Positions 33,187 through 44,089 of a stretch of DNA of 64,000 nt are shown here, piece after piece (the first letter of the stretch is position 1; each line of letters begins with the position of its first letter). The notes beneath the pieces are model-generated. The model was not told the origin of the DNA and did no database searches. It saw only the letters and a program-made list of their open reading frames with translations. A program made the position numbers and the translations under genes. The stretch is from Escarpia spicata (lineage: Eukaryota > Annelida > Polychaeta > Sabellida > Siboglinidae): positions 124,001-188,000 of the forward strand of contig OZ023207.1 in the NCBI GenBank assembly GCA_963995525.1. The letters are read 5' to 3'.

Positions 33187-34210
33187 CAGGCATGGAGTCA
33201 ATTACATTGTAATGTAATCTATTACTATTGCATGCTGAATTATTACTATTACATTTGAAGCAATTACTATTACATTTTTCATCAGAACATTTAATGGTAT
33301 AATGCACAGTGTGCATAAATACAATAAGTACAATTGTTTGACTCAGTCTCAAGAAGTTAAACAAGACAGGTGAATAAAACAACCTAACTTGCCATTTATT
33401 GATACCCTTGCCCAAAGTATTGGAAATAATAGTTGAGAATGTCAAGTACTTTCATCATCATCATCATTAGGGAAGTATTATAAAGTATATCATCAACAGT
33501 TACAACAAATATATATATATATATAGTATATACCATATTTAGTACAACCTACTAACTACATTAATTAGGAATAGAGCATGTATGTTCCATTTTACATTTA
33601 AGTACCATCCTGGAATGAAAGACAAAAGCAATAGTCAGTGCACATAATTTGGTGGTTTATATTACAGTCTAATCAAGCCACATTGCTCTACTGCTGCCTG
33701 GTGCTTGGTGGACAGTTAATGACTGGCTCAAGTACAAATACATCAGGATGTTTTTTACACCCACTGTAGTTTAGGCTGAATTGTGTGCACCATGGAGGCA
33801 GGCACTAAACCCATAGGCTTACTTGAAAAGGGTAGTTGGCACTTGGCAGAACTGGCTTCAAAGCAGTGAAAGCCCAGTTTAATCCCTTTAGTCCATGCAG
33901 CAGTCACACAGTACCAGTGTCTCTTGCTATGTAAACGCTCAGAAAACTCTAGGGTGAAACTTCACCAGAGCCATGCTGGAGTTGACAAGGGGGCAACAAT
34001 AAAACCTAGAGAAACTAGTGGAATCTACAACCTAATTAAATGGAATTGTTATGTAGTTGAAATTCGGTTGAAATGTTCAATAGTAATATAAAAGTAATAG
34101 GTCATTTACTATTACATTGCTTCCTATTACTATTACATTGAGTTTTTGGTCAACCTATTGCTATTACTTCAATATTTGTAATCATTACTATTACTATTAC
34201 CCCAGGCCTG
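33187..34210. mobile_element. hAT-type non-autonomous transposon, right-arm copy
   Basis: Mirror of 18663-19686, flanked by the same 8-bp duplication (ctgtgtac at 33179-33186 and 34211-34218). No coding capacity for a transposase. Confidence 0.85.
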
Positions 34211-34277
34211 CTGTGTACACCCGTCAGAATGTCAACAGACCACACAGAGAAATAGGAGGAGATTGTGCAGTCTCACA

Positions 34278-36443
34278 GCAACTGGTGATGATCTGTGACG
34301 TCCCACACAGGTCCTACGTTAGGCCATTGGTGATGATCTGTGACGTCCCACACGGGTCCTACGTTAGGCCATTGGTGATGATCTGTGACGTCCCACACAG
34401 GTCCTACGTTAGGCCATTGGTGATGATCTGTGACGTCCCACACAGGTCCTACGTTAGGCCATTGGTGATGATCTGTGACGTCCCACACAGGTCCTACATT
34501 AGGCCATTGGTGTTGATCTGTGACGTCCCACACAGGTCCTACGTTAGGCCATTGGTGATGATCTGTGACGTCCCACACAGGTCCTACGTTAGGCCATTGG
34601 TGTTGATCTGTGACGTCCCACACAGGTCCTACATTAGGCCATTGGTGATGATCTGTGACGTCCCACACAGGTCCTACGTTAGGCCATTGGTGATGATCTG
34701 TGACGTCCCACACGGGTCCTACGTTAGGCCATTGGTGATGATCTGTGACGTCCCACACGGGTCCTACGTTAGGCCATTGGTGATGATCTGTGACGTCCCA
34801 CACAGGTCCTACGTTAGGCCATTGGTGATGATCTGTGGCGTCCCACACAGGTCCTACGTTAGGCCATTGGTGTTGATCTGTGACGTCCCACACATGTCCT
34901 ACGTTAGGCCATTGATGATGATCTGTGACGTCCCACACAGGTCCTACGTTAGGCCATTGGTGATGATCTGTGATGTCCCACACAGGTCCTACGTTAGGCC
35001 ATTGATGATGATCTGTGACGTCCCACACAGGTCCTACGTTAGGCCATTGGTGATGATCTGTGACGTCCCACACAGGTCCTACGTTAGGCCATTGGTGATG
35101 ATCTGTGACGTCCCACACGGGTCCTACGTTAGGCCATTGGTGATGATCTGTGACGTCCCACACAGGTCCTACGTTAGGCCATTGGTGATGATCTGTGACG
35201 TCCCACACAGGTCCTACGTTAGGCCATTGGTGATGATCTGTGATGTCCCACACAGGTCCTACATTAGGCCATTGGTGATGATCTGTGATGTCCCACACAG
35301 GTCCTACGTTAGGCCATTGGTGATGATCTGTGATGTCCCACACAGGTCCTACGTTAGGCCATTGGTGATGATCTGTGACGTCCCACACGGGTCCTACGTT
35401 AGGCCATTGGTGATGATCTGTGACGTCCCACACGGGTCCTACGTTAGGCCATTGGTGATGATCTGTGACGTCCCACACAGGTCCTACGTTAGGCCATTGG
35501 TGATGATCTGTGACGTCCCACACAGGTCCTACGTTAGGCCATTGGTGATGATCTGTGATGTCCCACACAGGTCCTACGTTAGGCCATTGGTGATGATCTG
35601 TGACGTCCCACACAGGTCCTACGTTAGGCCATTGGTGATGATCTGTGACGTCCCACACGGGTCCTACGTTAGACCATTGGTGATGATCTGTGACGTCCCA
35701 CACAGGTCCTACGTTAGGCCATTGGTGATGATCTGTGACGTCCCACACAGGTCCTACGTTAGGCCATTGGTGATGATCTGTGACGTCCCACACAGGTCCT
35801 ACATTAGGCCATTGGTGTTGATCTGTGACGTCCCACACAGGTCCTACGTTAGGCCATTGGTGATGATCTGTGACGTCCCACACAGGTCCTACGTTAGGCC
35901 ATTGGTGTTGATCTGTGACGTCCCACACAGGTCCTACATTAGGCCATTGGTGATGATCTGTGACGTCCCACACAGGTCCTACGTTAGGCCATTGGTGATG
36001 ATCTGTGACGTCCCACACGGGTCCTACGTTAGGCCATTGGTGATGATCTGTGACGTCCCACACGGGTCCTACGTTAGGCCATTGGTGATGATCTGTGACG
36101 TCCCACACAGGTCCTACGTTAGGCCATTGGTGATGATCTGTGGCGTCCCACACAGGTCCTACGTTAGGCCATTGGTGTTGATCTGTGACGTCCCACACAT
36201 GTCCTACGTTAGGCCATTGATGATGATCTGTGACGTCCCACACAGGTCCTACGTTAGGCCATTGGTGATGATCTGTGATGTCCCACACAGGTCCTACGTT
36301 AGGCCATTGGTGATGATCTGTGGCGTCCCACACAGGTCCTATGTTAGGCCATTGGTGATGATCTGTGACGTCCCACACAGGTCCTACGTTAGGCCATTGG
36401 TGATGATCTGTGATGTCCCACACAGGTCCTACGTTAGGCCATT
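34278..36443. repeat. 45-bp minisatellite, about 48 units (right arm)
   Basis: The array holds the left-arm array (29 units) plus about 19 more. A characteristic run of variant units (tgttgatctg units) at 34511 recurs at 35816, exactly 1,305 bp or 29 units later, so the gain was one large segmental duplication rather than single-unit slippage. The resulting open frames of 803 codons (plus) and 716 codons (minus) are artefacts of the repeat. Confidence 0.96.
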
Positions 36444-36747
36444 AGCTACTGCCAATCCACTCTCTCTGATCATGGAACAACTGCGATGGATAATTTTTTA
36501 CTTATTTGCAATTTTGTTGCAGCTGTAATTCCCGCGGTGCACTGTTTTGTGCGATGAATTGAGATAATCAAGAAATAATCATTAAGACTGGCTGTGAAAA
36601 TAATTACTCTGTGATTACAGAGTTTCTGTGAAATATGGTTAGTATACATCTAATTGTATGACATGAATTGACCTTTTATGTATAATGACGTCTGTACCTT
36701 TGACATGACCTTTGAGTTGACATATGATGACCTCATTCTCCACGCAG

Positions 36748-36828
36748 GTCAAGACACTCTTTCTATGATGACTCGTGACTTTGACCCAAACCTAGAAATG
36801 TCAATTCATGCCACAGAGTTCGGAGAAG
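36748..36828 (+). pseudogene. ELP1: ELP1 exon (third of three), right-arm copy
   Basis: 81-bp exon after cacgcag, ending GGAGAAG|gtaagc, same protein segment as 16900-16980 (S-M-M-T-R-D-F-D-P). It is the last recognisable ELP1 exon. Confidence 0.85.
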
Positions 36829-36861
36829 GTAAGCAGCCTGTTCCTTTTTGTCCACTAACAC

Positions 36862-37150
36862 ACTTTCTCTGTCAACATGTTTTTCTCAGTGTGAGACCTT
36901 ATGTTATGTGTGTGCATCACTTTCTCTGTCAACATGTTTTTCTCAGTGTGAGACCTTATATTATGTGTGTGCATCACTTTCTCGGTCAACATGTTTTTCT
37001 CAGTGTGAGACCTTATGTTATGTGTGTGCATCACTTTCTCTGTCAACATGTTTTTCTCAGTGTGAGACCTTATGTTATGTGTGTTCATCACTTTCTCTGT
37101 CAACATGTTTTTCTCAGTGTGAGACCTTATGTTATGTGTGTGCATCACTT
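36862..37150. repeat. 57-bp minisatellite, 5 units (right arm)
   Basis: Mirror of 16579-16868 with one extra substitution (ctctg to ctcgg near 36983). It marks the ELP1-to-FAN1 switch point. Confidence 0.93.
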
Positions 37151-37255
37151 GTGCATTTCATAAATCATCCGACATAAATGCAAACCACTGCAAAGTTTCA
37201 TATACATATAAAAGATATAAATAAAATAAATATGTTATTATTATTTGTGTTGCAG

Positions 37256-37390
37256 ATTCTCTTCGGCTGTGCAGTGTGAGACTAACATTGACAATGCATT
37301 GGAGAAGGAAGCGTTTGATAAAGCCATGCTGACTTACACCGATGCCATAGCAAAGGCCGTGGAACTACACAGCAATGACACTATTGTCAG
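37256..37390 (+). pseudogene. FAN1: FAN1 135-bp exon, right-arm copy
   Basis: Acceptor tgttgcag, donor gtgagt. It encodes the E-T-N-I-D-N-A-L-E-K-E segment of the FAN1 helical/TPR region with no stop (codon 272-274 of the 37-kb block is CAG, TAG in the left arm). It requires an upstream exon ending in phase 2. The nearest upstream exon (ELP1) ends in phase 1, so an ELP1-FAN1 fusion would be out of frame. Confidence 0.8.
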
Positions 37391-37693
37391 GTGAGTGGTT
37401 TTATCCAAAATACCAGTATTCACTTTAGGAGTGAAGCAATGGAGCTATAAGAAAATGGGAAATGTCAATTACACAGAGTTATTACCATTAAGAACAATAT
37501 CTTTGTAGGAAACAATAATTCAGATTGATATTTTCTATCATTGAAACATAATAGTCTCTTCTTCATAATCCAATAGTGTAATAGATCACTATATTTCACT
37601 CTGGCAACATAGTATTTTAGGTTTTCTCTTCAGATTTTTACATTACAGTTGTACTGCTTATTTTCTGTTATCTTATTGGGCGTTGTCCCCCAG

Positions 37694-38026
37694 CTACGAC
37701 CAAGCCTTGCCAGAACACCTCCGGGTCTACACTGCAGGCAGTGTTTGGGTGCGAGTGTTAACACTTGGTGTAGAACTTATTGGGCGTTGTCCCCCAGCTA
37801 CGACCAAGCCTTGCCAGAACACCTCCGGGTCTACACTGCAGGCAGTGTTTGAGTGCGAGTGTTAACACTTGGTGTAGAACTTGTGCAGCTTGTGAAGGAA
37901 TACACTGCAGCAACTCAACAGCTTGAGAGTCTACTCGCACAGACAGTGTACCATCCGGACTATAGGGGGCGCTGGTACGACAGGCTTGCACTGAATCTTG
38001 ATCACCATTTGAAAGAACGAGATATG
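37694..38026 (+). pseudogene. FAN1: FAN1 TPR-region exon, right-arm copy with internal 104-bp duplication
   Basis: The acceptor and first 80-odd bases are present twice (exon starts at 37694 and 37798; cttattgggcgttgtccc at 37672 and 37776). The 104-bp period is not a multiple of three. The exon retains L-E-S-L-L-A-Q and the D-Y-R-G-R-W-Y-D-R-L-A-L-N-L block. The donor has decayed: gatatg|gtactt here versus gataag|gtactt in the left arm. Confidence 0.87.
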
Positions 38027-38600
38027 GTACTTGCTATCATACACAATAGTGTTTGTGTGTTGTGGATACAATTTCATACAGGTGATTTTGCAGCTGCTTT
38101 TTGGCTTTTTTACACTCCATGTGTAAAAAAAATATCGGTCATACCCAAATATGTCATATTAAAGTTTTAAACACCGATTTACATAAAACATGTAAAAGTC
38201 ATGAAACACACTAAATTTCAGCACTACATATTTACTGTGGTTCATTATTTATGTAGACTAGTTAGTAACACAGTTGTATTTGTGCTTGTTTAGAATAATT
38301 TTATGTTAATGATGTTGCATTTAAAATGTTTGGTTTGTTGTCCATCTGATGTGTGAGGAATTTTACACTTGAATTTTTAGGTCAGAAAGTGCCGAATTAA
38401 ATATTCTGCATTTGTACCAAGTGCGATTTTTCTCATGACTTGTTCAATTGGTTAAATATATGATATTTGAAGACAACAAACGTTCAAATCTTAAATGTAA
38501 ATTTAACATGCAATCCTATCTTTGCAGCTTAAACCTGCCATTCAGTTCAATGGGCCAACCAGCATCCTATCCAGGATGTTGGGGAGACTGTTTTGAGGGG
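38027..38600. other. FAN1 intron, right-arm-only sequence
   Basis: AT-rich sequence that is absent from the left arm. No exon or known repeat is recognised. Confidence 0.5.
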
Positions 38601-39117
38601 GCTACAACTAGGTGCTAAGTAGCCAGTTAGGATTGCAGTGGTACAGGTGCTAGGTGCTAAGTAGCCAGTTAGGAGCGCAGTGGTACAGTTGCTAGGTGCT
38701 AAGTAGCCAGTTAGGAGCGCAGTGGTACAGTTGCTAGGTGCTAAGTAGCCAGTTAGGAGCTCAGTGGTACAGTTTCTAGGTGCTAAGTAGCCAGTTAGGA
38801 GTGCAGTGGTACAGTTGCTAGAGCAATCGACTCTCAGTCGAGAGAACACAAGTTCAAATCCTGTGCTGCTGTTTTCAACTTTGGGCAAGTTCATTCACTC
38901 TGCATTGCTCCAGTTCATTCAGGTGTGTGAATGAGTACCTGGCTATAGACAGTGGTGGATATTTGTGTATGAATAGTTTTGGCACATTAATTGCAGCGTG
39001 GCTGGATGCTTCCCAGAGAAGTCGAGATAGTGTTTGATTGAACAGGTCTGCCAGGGAGTAAAGTGTAAAACACCTTGATCAGTCCTAATGACTGGCTACT
39101 GCGCTGTATAAGAACTT
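38600..39117 (+). mobile_element. tRNA-derived SINE, second copy, with amplified head
   Basis: Same SINE family as at 12780. The tRNA-like part has gtggtacagttgctagagca (box A) and agttcaaatcctgtgctgc (box B-like, near 38851). Body gaatgagtacctggctatag is near 38928, and the tail ends ctgcgctgtataagaac near 39112. The head is preceded by about five 42-bp tandem units (ctaggtgctaagtagccagt...) at 38605-38820 that each include the box A-like gtggtacag. It is found only in the right arm, in a FAN1 intron. Confidence 0.82.
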
Positions 39118-39220
39118 ACCTTGACCTGTTCCACAGCCAGTTAGACTGTGCAGGCTGCCTGGTATCAATGTAAAGTCCCAGTCAGACTGACAAAATTAAT
39201 CTAATTTTGTTGATTATCAG

Positions 39221-39304
39221 GCACTGAACATCATTGGTCAAGCTCTGGTTGACCCCCAGGTCAGAGCCGGACATAGATACTCGTTGTTCTTACGAGCTCA
39301 ATGA
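39221..39304 (+). pseudogene. FAN1: FAN1 exon present only in the right arm, with in-frame TGA
   Basis: After a gattatcag acceptor the frame encodes ALNIIGQALVDPQVRAGHRY then S-L-F-L-R-A-Q, matching vertebrate FAN1 [20 protein letters not shown]. Codon 28 is TGA (39302-39304), where Arg would be expected; CGA to TGA is the usual CpG decay. Its 3' boundary is not clear. The left arm has lost this exon (replaced by about 97 bp around 15700). Confidence 0.75.
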
Positions 39305-39656
39305 CTGTGTCTTTCCTTGAAGACTGTGAAGACACGATGGACAGAGATTGAAGATGACAAGTTGAGTGAAGTGTTGGAAGCTTGAAAGGTCCATTATTTA
39401 GGGCAGTTGTAATGAAGGACACAAGTGCCAAGTCTGCAGCTAGCTTCAATATCCATCCATGTTTGATATACCGTGGATATAAGGAACACTGGATGTAAGG
39501 AACACTGGATGTAAGGAGCAGTTTGACGATGTCTCTGTCTTCCTTATAGCCGGCATCCACTGTATATTTTGAATAATTTCCTTTAAATAAATTAATGTTA
39601 TTAATTTTAATACAATTTCCTATGAATATTTTGTATAGAGTCAAACTTCATTTTAT

Positions 39657-39950
39657 GGCTGCATTGGTAATACAGCCACCGTACAGTTGTCGTTACCCTT
39701 ACCCTAGGACAGACATGGCTGCCTTGGTAATACAGCCACCTTACAGTTGTCGTTACCCTTACCCTAGGACAGACATGGCTGCCTTGGTAATACAGCCACC
39801 GTACAGTTGTCGTTACCCTTACCCTAGGACAGACATGGCTGCCTTGGTAATACAGCCACCGTACAGTTGTCGTTACCCTTACCCTAGGACAGACATGGCT
39901 GCCTTGGTAATACAGCCACCGTACAGTTGTCGTTACACTAGGACAGACCC
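39657..39950. repeat. 60-bp minisatellite, 5 units (right arm)
   Basis: Mirror of the left-arm 60-bp array, two units shorter, with units such as gccttggtaatacagccacc. Confidence 0.95.
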
Positions 39951-40018
39951 AAATTAATATATAATATTTAAGATCTGTACCCTCTCGACATCTTTACTGA
40001 CCACTTCTGTGCCGGCAG

Positions 40019-40070
40019 ACAGTCAGCCATAGATGACCGTTTGACCACACTCGGAGAGTCCAGCCATCAG
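40019..40070 (+). pseudogene. FAN1: FAN1 52-bp exon, right-arm copy
   Basis: Acceptor gccggcag, donor gtaagt. It encodes QSAIDDRLTTLGESSHQ as in the left arm. Confidence 0.75.
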
Positions 40071-40503
40071 GTAAGTCGTCGATCCTCAATCCAACATCAG
40101 TCAACATTTTAAACATGAATACATTTACCTCAGGTAAAACCCATCGATAGTAATAAGTACATATAAATAGGTATAAAGATACATAGCTTTTAAAAGTATA
40201 AATAGATGCAATAGAAATAAAATAAGGTAATCAGTTTAAAACGTTAATTAATAAGTTATAAAAATTATAATAAATATGCAGGTTAAATATGCAATAATGA
40301 GACACGTGAAGATTTTCTTTACCAACAGTGTTTTATTAGTTTCGTTGTACATGGCTGAGCAACCACGTCGTTACACACATTTCTATCAAATGAAAATGGA
40401 CTTTTGTTGTTTTTATCTCATCAGCAGGGAATTATTCTTGCATAGAGCATACTTGCATAAGAGAGAGGATTGTGGTTGGTTTGGACTAGAGATTTAATCG
40501 CAG

Positions 40504-40587
40504 GAGCTGTCGGCCATGCTGACACACATTGACACTTGCAGCCTTGGACTTAGTTGGGACAGATTCACACGACTGGATGAGGCACAG
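40504..40587 (+). pseudogene. FAN1: FAN1 exon before the nuclease domain, right-arm copy (84 bp)
   Basis: Encodes E-L-S-A-M-L followed directly by T-H-I-D and LGLSWDRFTRLDEAQ. Relative to the left copy, 15 bp (five codons) are deleted in frame between catgct and gacacac. No VRR-NUC exon follows on this side because the arm ends in the SINE-tail array. Confidence 0.8.
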
Positions 40588-41021
40588 GTACAATACTGCG
40601 AAATATCATTTATATTAATTATTGCTACTAGCAAAGATGCCCATCATTTCGATGGTGCTACAGTCGTTGCATGCTAAGAGTCGTTTCATAACCGTCTCTC
40701 TTGAAAAAAGCCGTGATCTCTCTTTGGGAAAGATGTACACCAAATTTCTAGTCAAACTCGAATTGCTGCAGTTTCCCACAACACATAATTATTTTGACTA
40801 TTTATATATGTTAAACATAACAAAGCAATTGAAATATAATGAAATAAAATCTGGTCGTGTAGACCATATGATCGTTGGAACTTGAGTCCCACTAGCGACA
40901 TGTCATGTATCTGCGCCTTCAGGCATTTCCGGAAAACAGACATTTCCAGGTTTGCATTATGACCAGTCACTGTTTTAAAGATCTGTTTTATAAATGTTTT
41001 GGCAAACATGTAAAAGGTGCG

Positions 41022-42730
41022 TTCTTACATAGCGCAGTATCCAGTCCTCAGGACTGCTCAGGGTCTTACTCTTGACTCCCTGGCAGACCTGTTCTTACAT
41101 AGCACAGTATCCAGTCCTCAGGGCTGCTCAGGGTCTTACTCTTGACTCCCTGGCAGACCTATTCTTACATAGCGCAGTATCCAGTCCTCAGGGCTGCTCA
41201 GGGTCTTACTCTTGACTCCCTGGCAGACCTGTTCTTACATAGCACAGTATCCAGTCCTCAGGGCTACTCAGGGTCTTACTCTTGACTCCCTGGCAGACCT
41301 GTTCTTACATAGCGCAGTATCCAGTCCTCGGGGCTGCTCAGGGTCTTACTCTTGACTCCCTGGCAGACCTGTTCTTACATAGCGCAGTATCCAGTCCTCA
41401 GGACTGCTCAGGGTCTTACTCTTGACTCCCTGGCAGACCTATTCTTACATAGCGCAGTATCCAGTCTTCAGGACTGCTCAGGGTCTTACTCTTGACTCCC
41501 TGGCAGACCTGTTCTTACATAGCGCAGTATCCAGTCTTCAGGACTGCTCAGGGTCTTACTCTTGACTCCCTGGCAGACCTGTTCTTACATAGCACAGTAT
41601 CCAGTCCTCAGGACTGCTCAGGGTCTTACTCTTGACTCCCTGGCAGACCTGTTCTTACATAGCGCAGTATCCAGTCCTCAGGACTGCTCAGGGTCTTACT
41701 CTTGACTCCCTGGCAGACCTGTTCTTACATAGCGCAGTATCCAGTCCTCAGGGCTGCTCAGGGTCTTACTCTTGACTCCCTGGCAGACCTGTTCTTACAT
41801 AGCACAGTATCCAGTCCTCAGGGCTACTCAGGGTCTTACTCTTGACTCCCTGGCAGACCTGTTCTTACATAGCGCAGTATCCAGTCCTCGGGGCTGCTCA
41901 GGGTCTTACTCTTGACTCCCTGGCAGACCTGTTCTTACATAGCGCAGTATCCAGTCCTCAGGACTGCTCAGGGTCTTACTCTTGACTCCCTGGCAGACCT
42001 ATTCTTACATAGCGCAGTATCCAGTCTTCAGGACTGCTCAGGGTCTTACTCTTGACTCCCTGGCAGACCTGTTCTTACATAGCACAGTATCCAGTCCTCA
42101 GGACTGCTCAGGGTCTTACTCTTGACTCCCTGGCAGACCTGTTCTTACATAGCGCAGTATCCAGTCCTCAGGACTGCTCAGGGTCTTACTCTTGACTCCC
42201 TGGCAGACCTGTTCTTACACAGCGCAGTATCCAGTCCTCAGGACTGCTCAGGGTCTTACTCTTGACTCCCTGGCAGACCTGTTCTTACATAGCGCAGTAT
42301 CCAGTCCTCAGGACTGCTCAGGGTCTTACTCTTGACTCCCTGGCAGACCTGTTCTTACATAGCGCAGTATCCAGTCTTCAGGACTGCTCAGGGTCTTACT
42401 CTTGACTCCCTGGCAGACCTGTTCTTACATAGCGCAGTATCCAGTCTTCAGGACTGCTCAGGGTCTTACTCTTGACTCCCTGGCAGACCTGTTCTTACAT
42501 AGCGCAGTATCCAGTCCTCAGGGCTGCTCAGGGTCTTACTCTTGACTCCCTGGCAGACCTGTTCTTACATAGCGCAGTATCCAGTCCTCAGGGCTGCTCA
42601 GGGTCTTACTCTTGACTCCCTGGCAGACCTGTTCTTACATAGCGCAGTATCCAGTCCTCAGGACTGCTCAGGGTCTTACTCTTGACTCCCTGGCAGACCT
42701 GTTCTTACATAGCGCAGTATCCAGTCCTCA
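41022..42730 (-). repeat. 70-bp SINE-tail array, about 24 units (right arm edge)
   Basis: Complement of the 13031-13936 array, about 11 units longer. Blocks of unit variants recur (for example the cacagtat / gggctactc / ctcggggctg run at 41234-41330 and again at 41794-41890, 560 bp or 8 units apart), showing a multi-unit duplication. The SINE body and head are not present here, so the palindrome's outer junction falls within this array at about 42730. Confidence 0.95.
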
Positions 42731-44060
42731 GTCCGTTACTCAGCGTGCACGTAAATGCGTGTCGTGCGTGTCGTGCGTGACCTGCGTGTCCTGCGTGTCT
42801 TGCATGTCCTCGTAATGTGTGTACGGATGTCGTGACCTTCACGTGTGATTATGTGTAATTACAAATTAACAATAAGGCGACCGGCGCAGTTATTTAAGGC
42901 TTCCAAATCGTTCCTGGAAAAGTAGACTACGTCTAAGTCGTGCGGCGAGTATTAAACTCAACAATTGTCTCTAGTACAACCGCCGTCGGACTGATGCCAA
43001 TCACACGAATGTCTGCTGATAAAGTCTTGCTATGATGCCGTTAGCTTATTGAACACAATGATAATTACATTATATATAGTGGACACGTTTGTCGACCAAG
43101 TTCGGGCCTGTATGTAGTTACAAAACATGATTACCCGGTAACGTAGCGACGACTACTATAGAATAGTAAACATATATCAACATGGCGGTCATGTGACCAG
43201 TGTAACCCGGCTCAAGTTTGATGGCCGACAACCAACTGACATCAGGGGTTTGCTAATAACTCGACATCAAAGCAACTTGGCACCATATAGGGACAGCCTT
43301 GTCGGCTCCTTTGTTTCTCCGTAATTAGTTATGAAACGACTTAAGTCAAATAGGTTTAATGTTTATGAAGCAAACGGCTCCACGTATTTGTTTAGCTGGT
43401 TTACACTGTATAATTATTGAAACTTTGATACGACCCCTCTTACTCGTTTCCAACCAATGTTTCGTTTTGGTAACGACAGAAGACAGCAGATCTTCAGTCG
43501 GAGCTAAGTTGTCAGTGTGACCAGGTGTCTGATCTGTCGACTTCGACCAAATGGCCCGTCGGCCCCGAGTCTGATCTGTAGCTGTTGAACATTGACGCGG
43601 TAGGTCTATACCACTCGTTTACAATTAGGTATCTGAACATATATTATACATGTTTCTTAAGGTATCTTAGATTACGCATGTTTCTGTTGTTGCTGAGGTC
43701 TAGCAACGAGGTCTTTCGAAACAATGTTCTGTTGTATTCGACTGCGCAGTTATAAATATATCCAGTGTTATTCTGAATGATGAATTGATAGAGCCCAGAC
43801 ATCCAGCAACACATAGCGACACGTGAGGTTAATATTCACCTCGGTGAACCGATTAGGATACTGTAGTAAGGTTTAAACAAGTCGCTTGTTCTGTGGCTAG
43901 CTAAATAACTTGGGATTCGAGCTGTAGAAAACCCCGGCATATCCTGTAACGTTGTGACAAGTAAATGTGACACCAGTTACTTGAGAGAGGGGTTTGTCAC
44001 ACCAGAAATACACGAATCATTCGCCGTACCTTAAGATGCGTATGCTAGGAGTTGAACCCC
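42731..44060. other. Unique sequence right of the palindrome
   Basis: It begins with a short run of gtgtcgtgc/gtgtcctgc-like 10-bp repeats (42755-42815). No exon is recognised with confidence. A caacatggcggtcatgtgacc stretch near 43178 resembles a YY1-like initiator, but no adjoining coding sequence supports a promoter. Confidence 0.35.
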
Positions 44061-44089
44061 GCCTGAACTCCGCCTGTGTAGGTCTACGT

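Larger units (their letters stand above)
28729..42730 (+). repeat. Right arm of the giant palindrome
   Basis: Reverse complement of 13020-24977 with longer 45-bp and 70-bp arrays, shorter ELP1-exon and 60-bp arrays, a 104-bp duplication, and a segment of about 1.35 kb (38060-39415) with a FAN1 exon and a SINE replaced in the left arm by about 97 bp. The outer end is inside the SINE-tail array, after which unrelated sequence (gtccgttactcagcg) begins. Confidence 0.95.

Noticed and set aside
34117..36528. 803-codon open frame (and 716 codons on the other strand)
   Set aside because: The frame exists only because the 45-bp unit is divisible by three and lacks stops on either strand; both strands are open and the copy number varies. 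Real coding here is limited to the ELP1 exon downstream.
36748..37390. In-frame ELP1-FAN1 fusion gene
   Set aside because: The ELP1 exon ends in phase 1 and the FAN1 exon needs phase 2; the joined frame stops within about 25 codons.
42731..44060. Promoter of an unseen gene (catggcggtcatgtgacc)
   Set aside because: A single YY1-like match without an adjoining exon or conserved frame is not enough.
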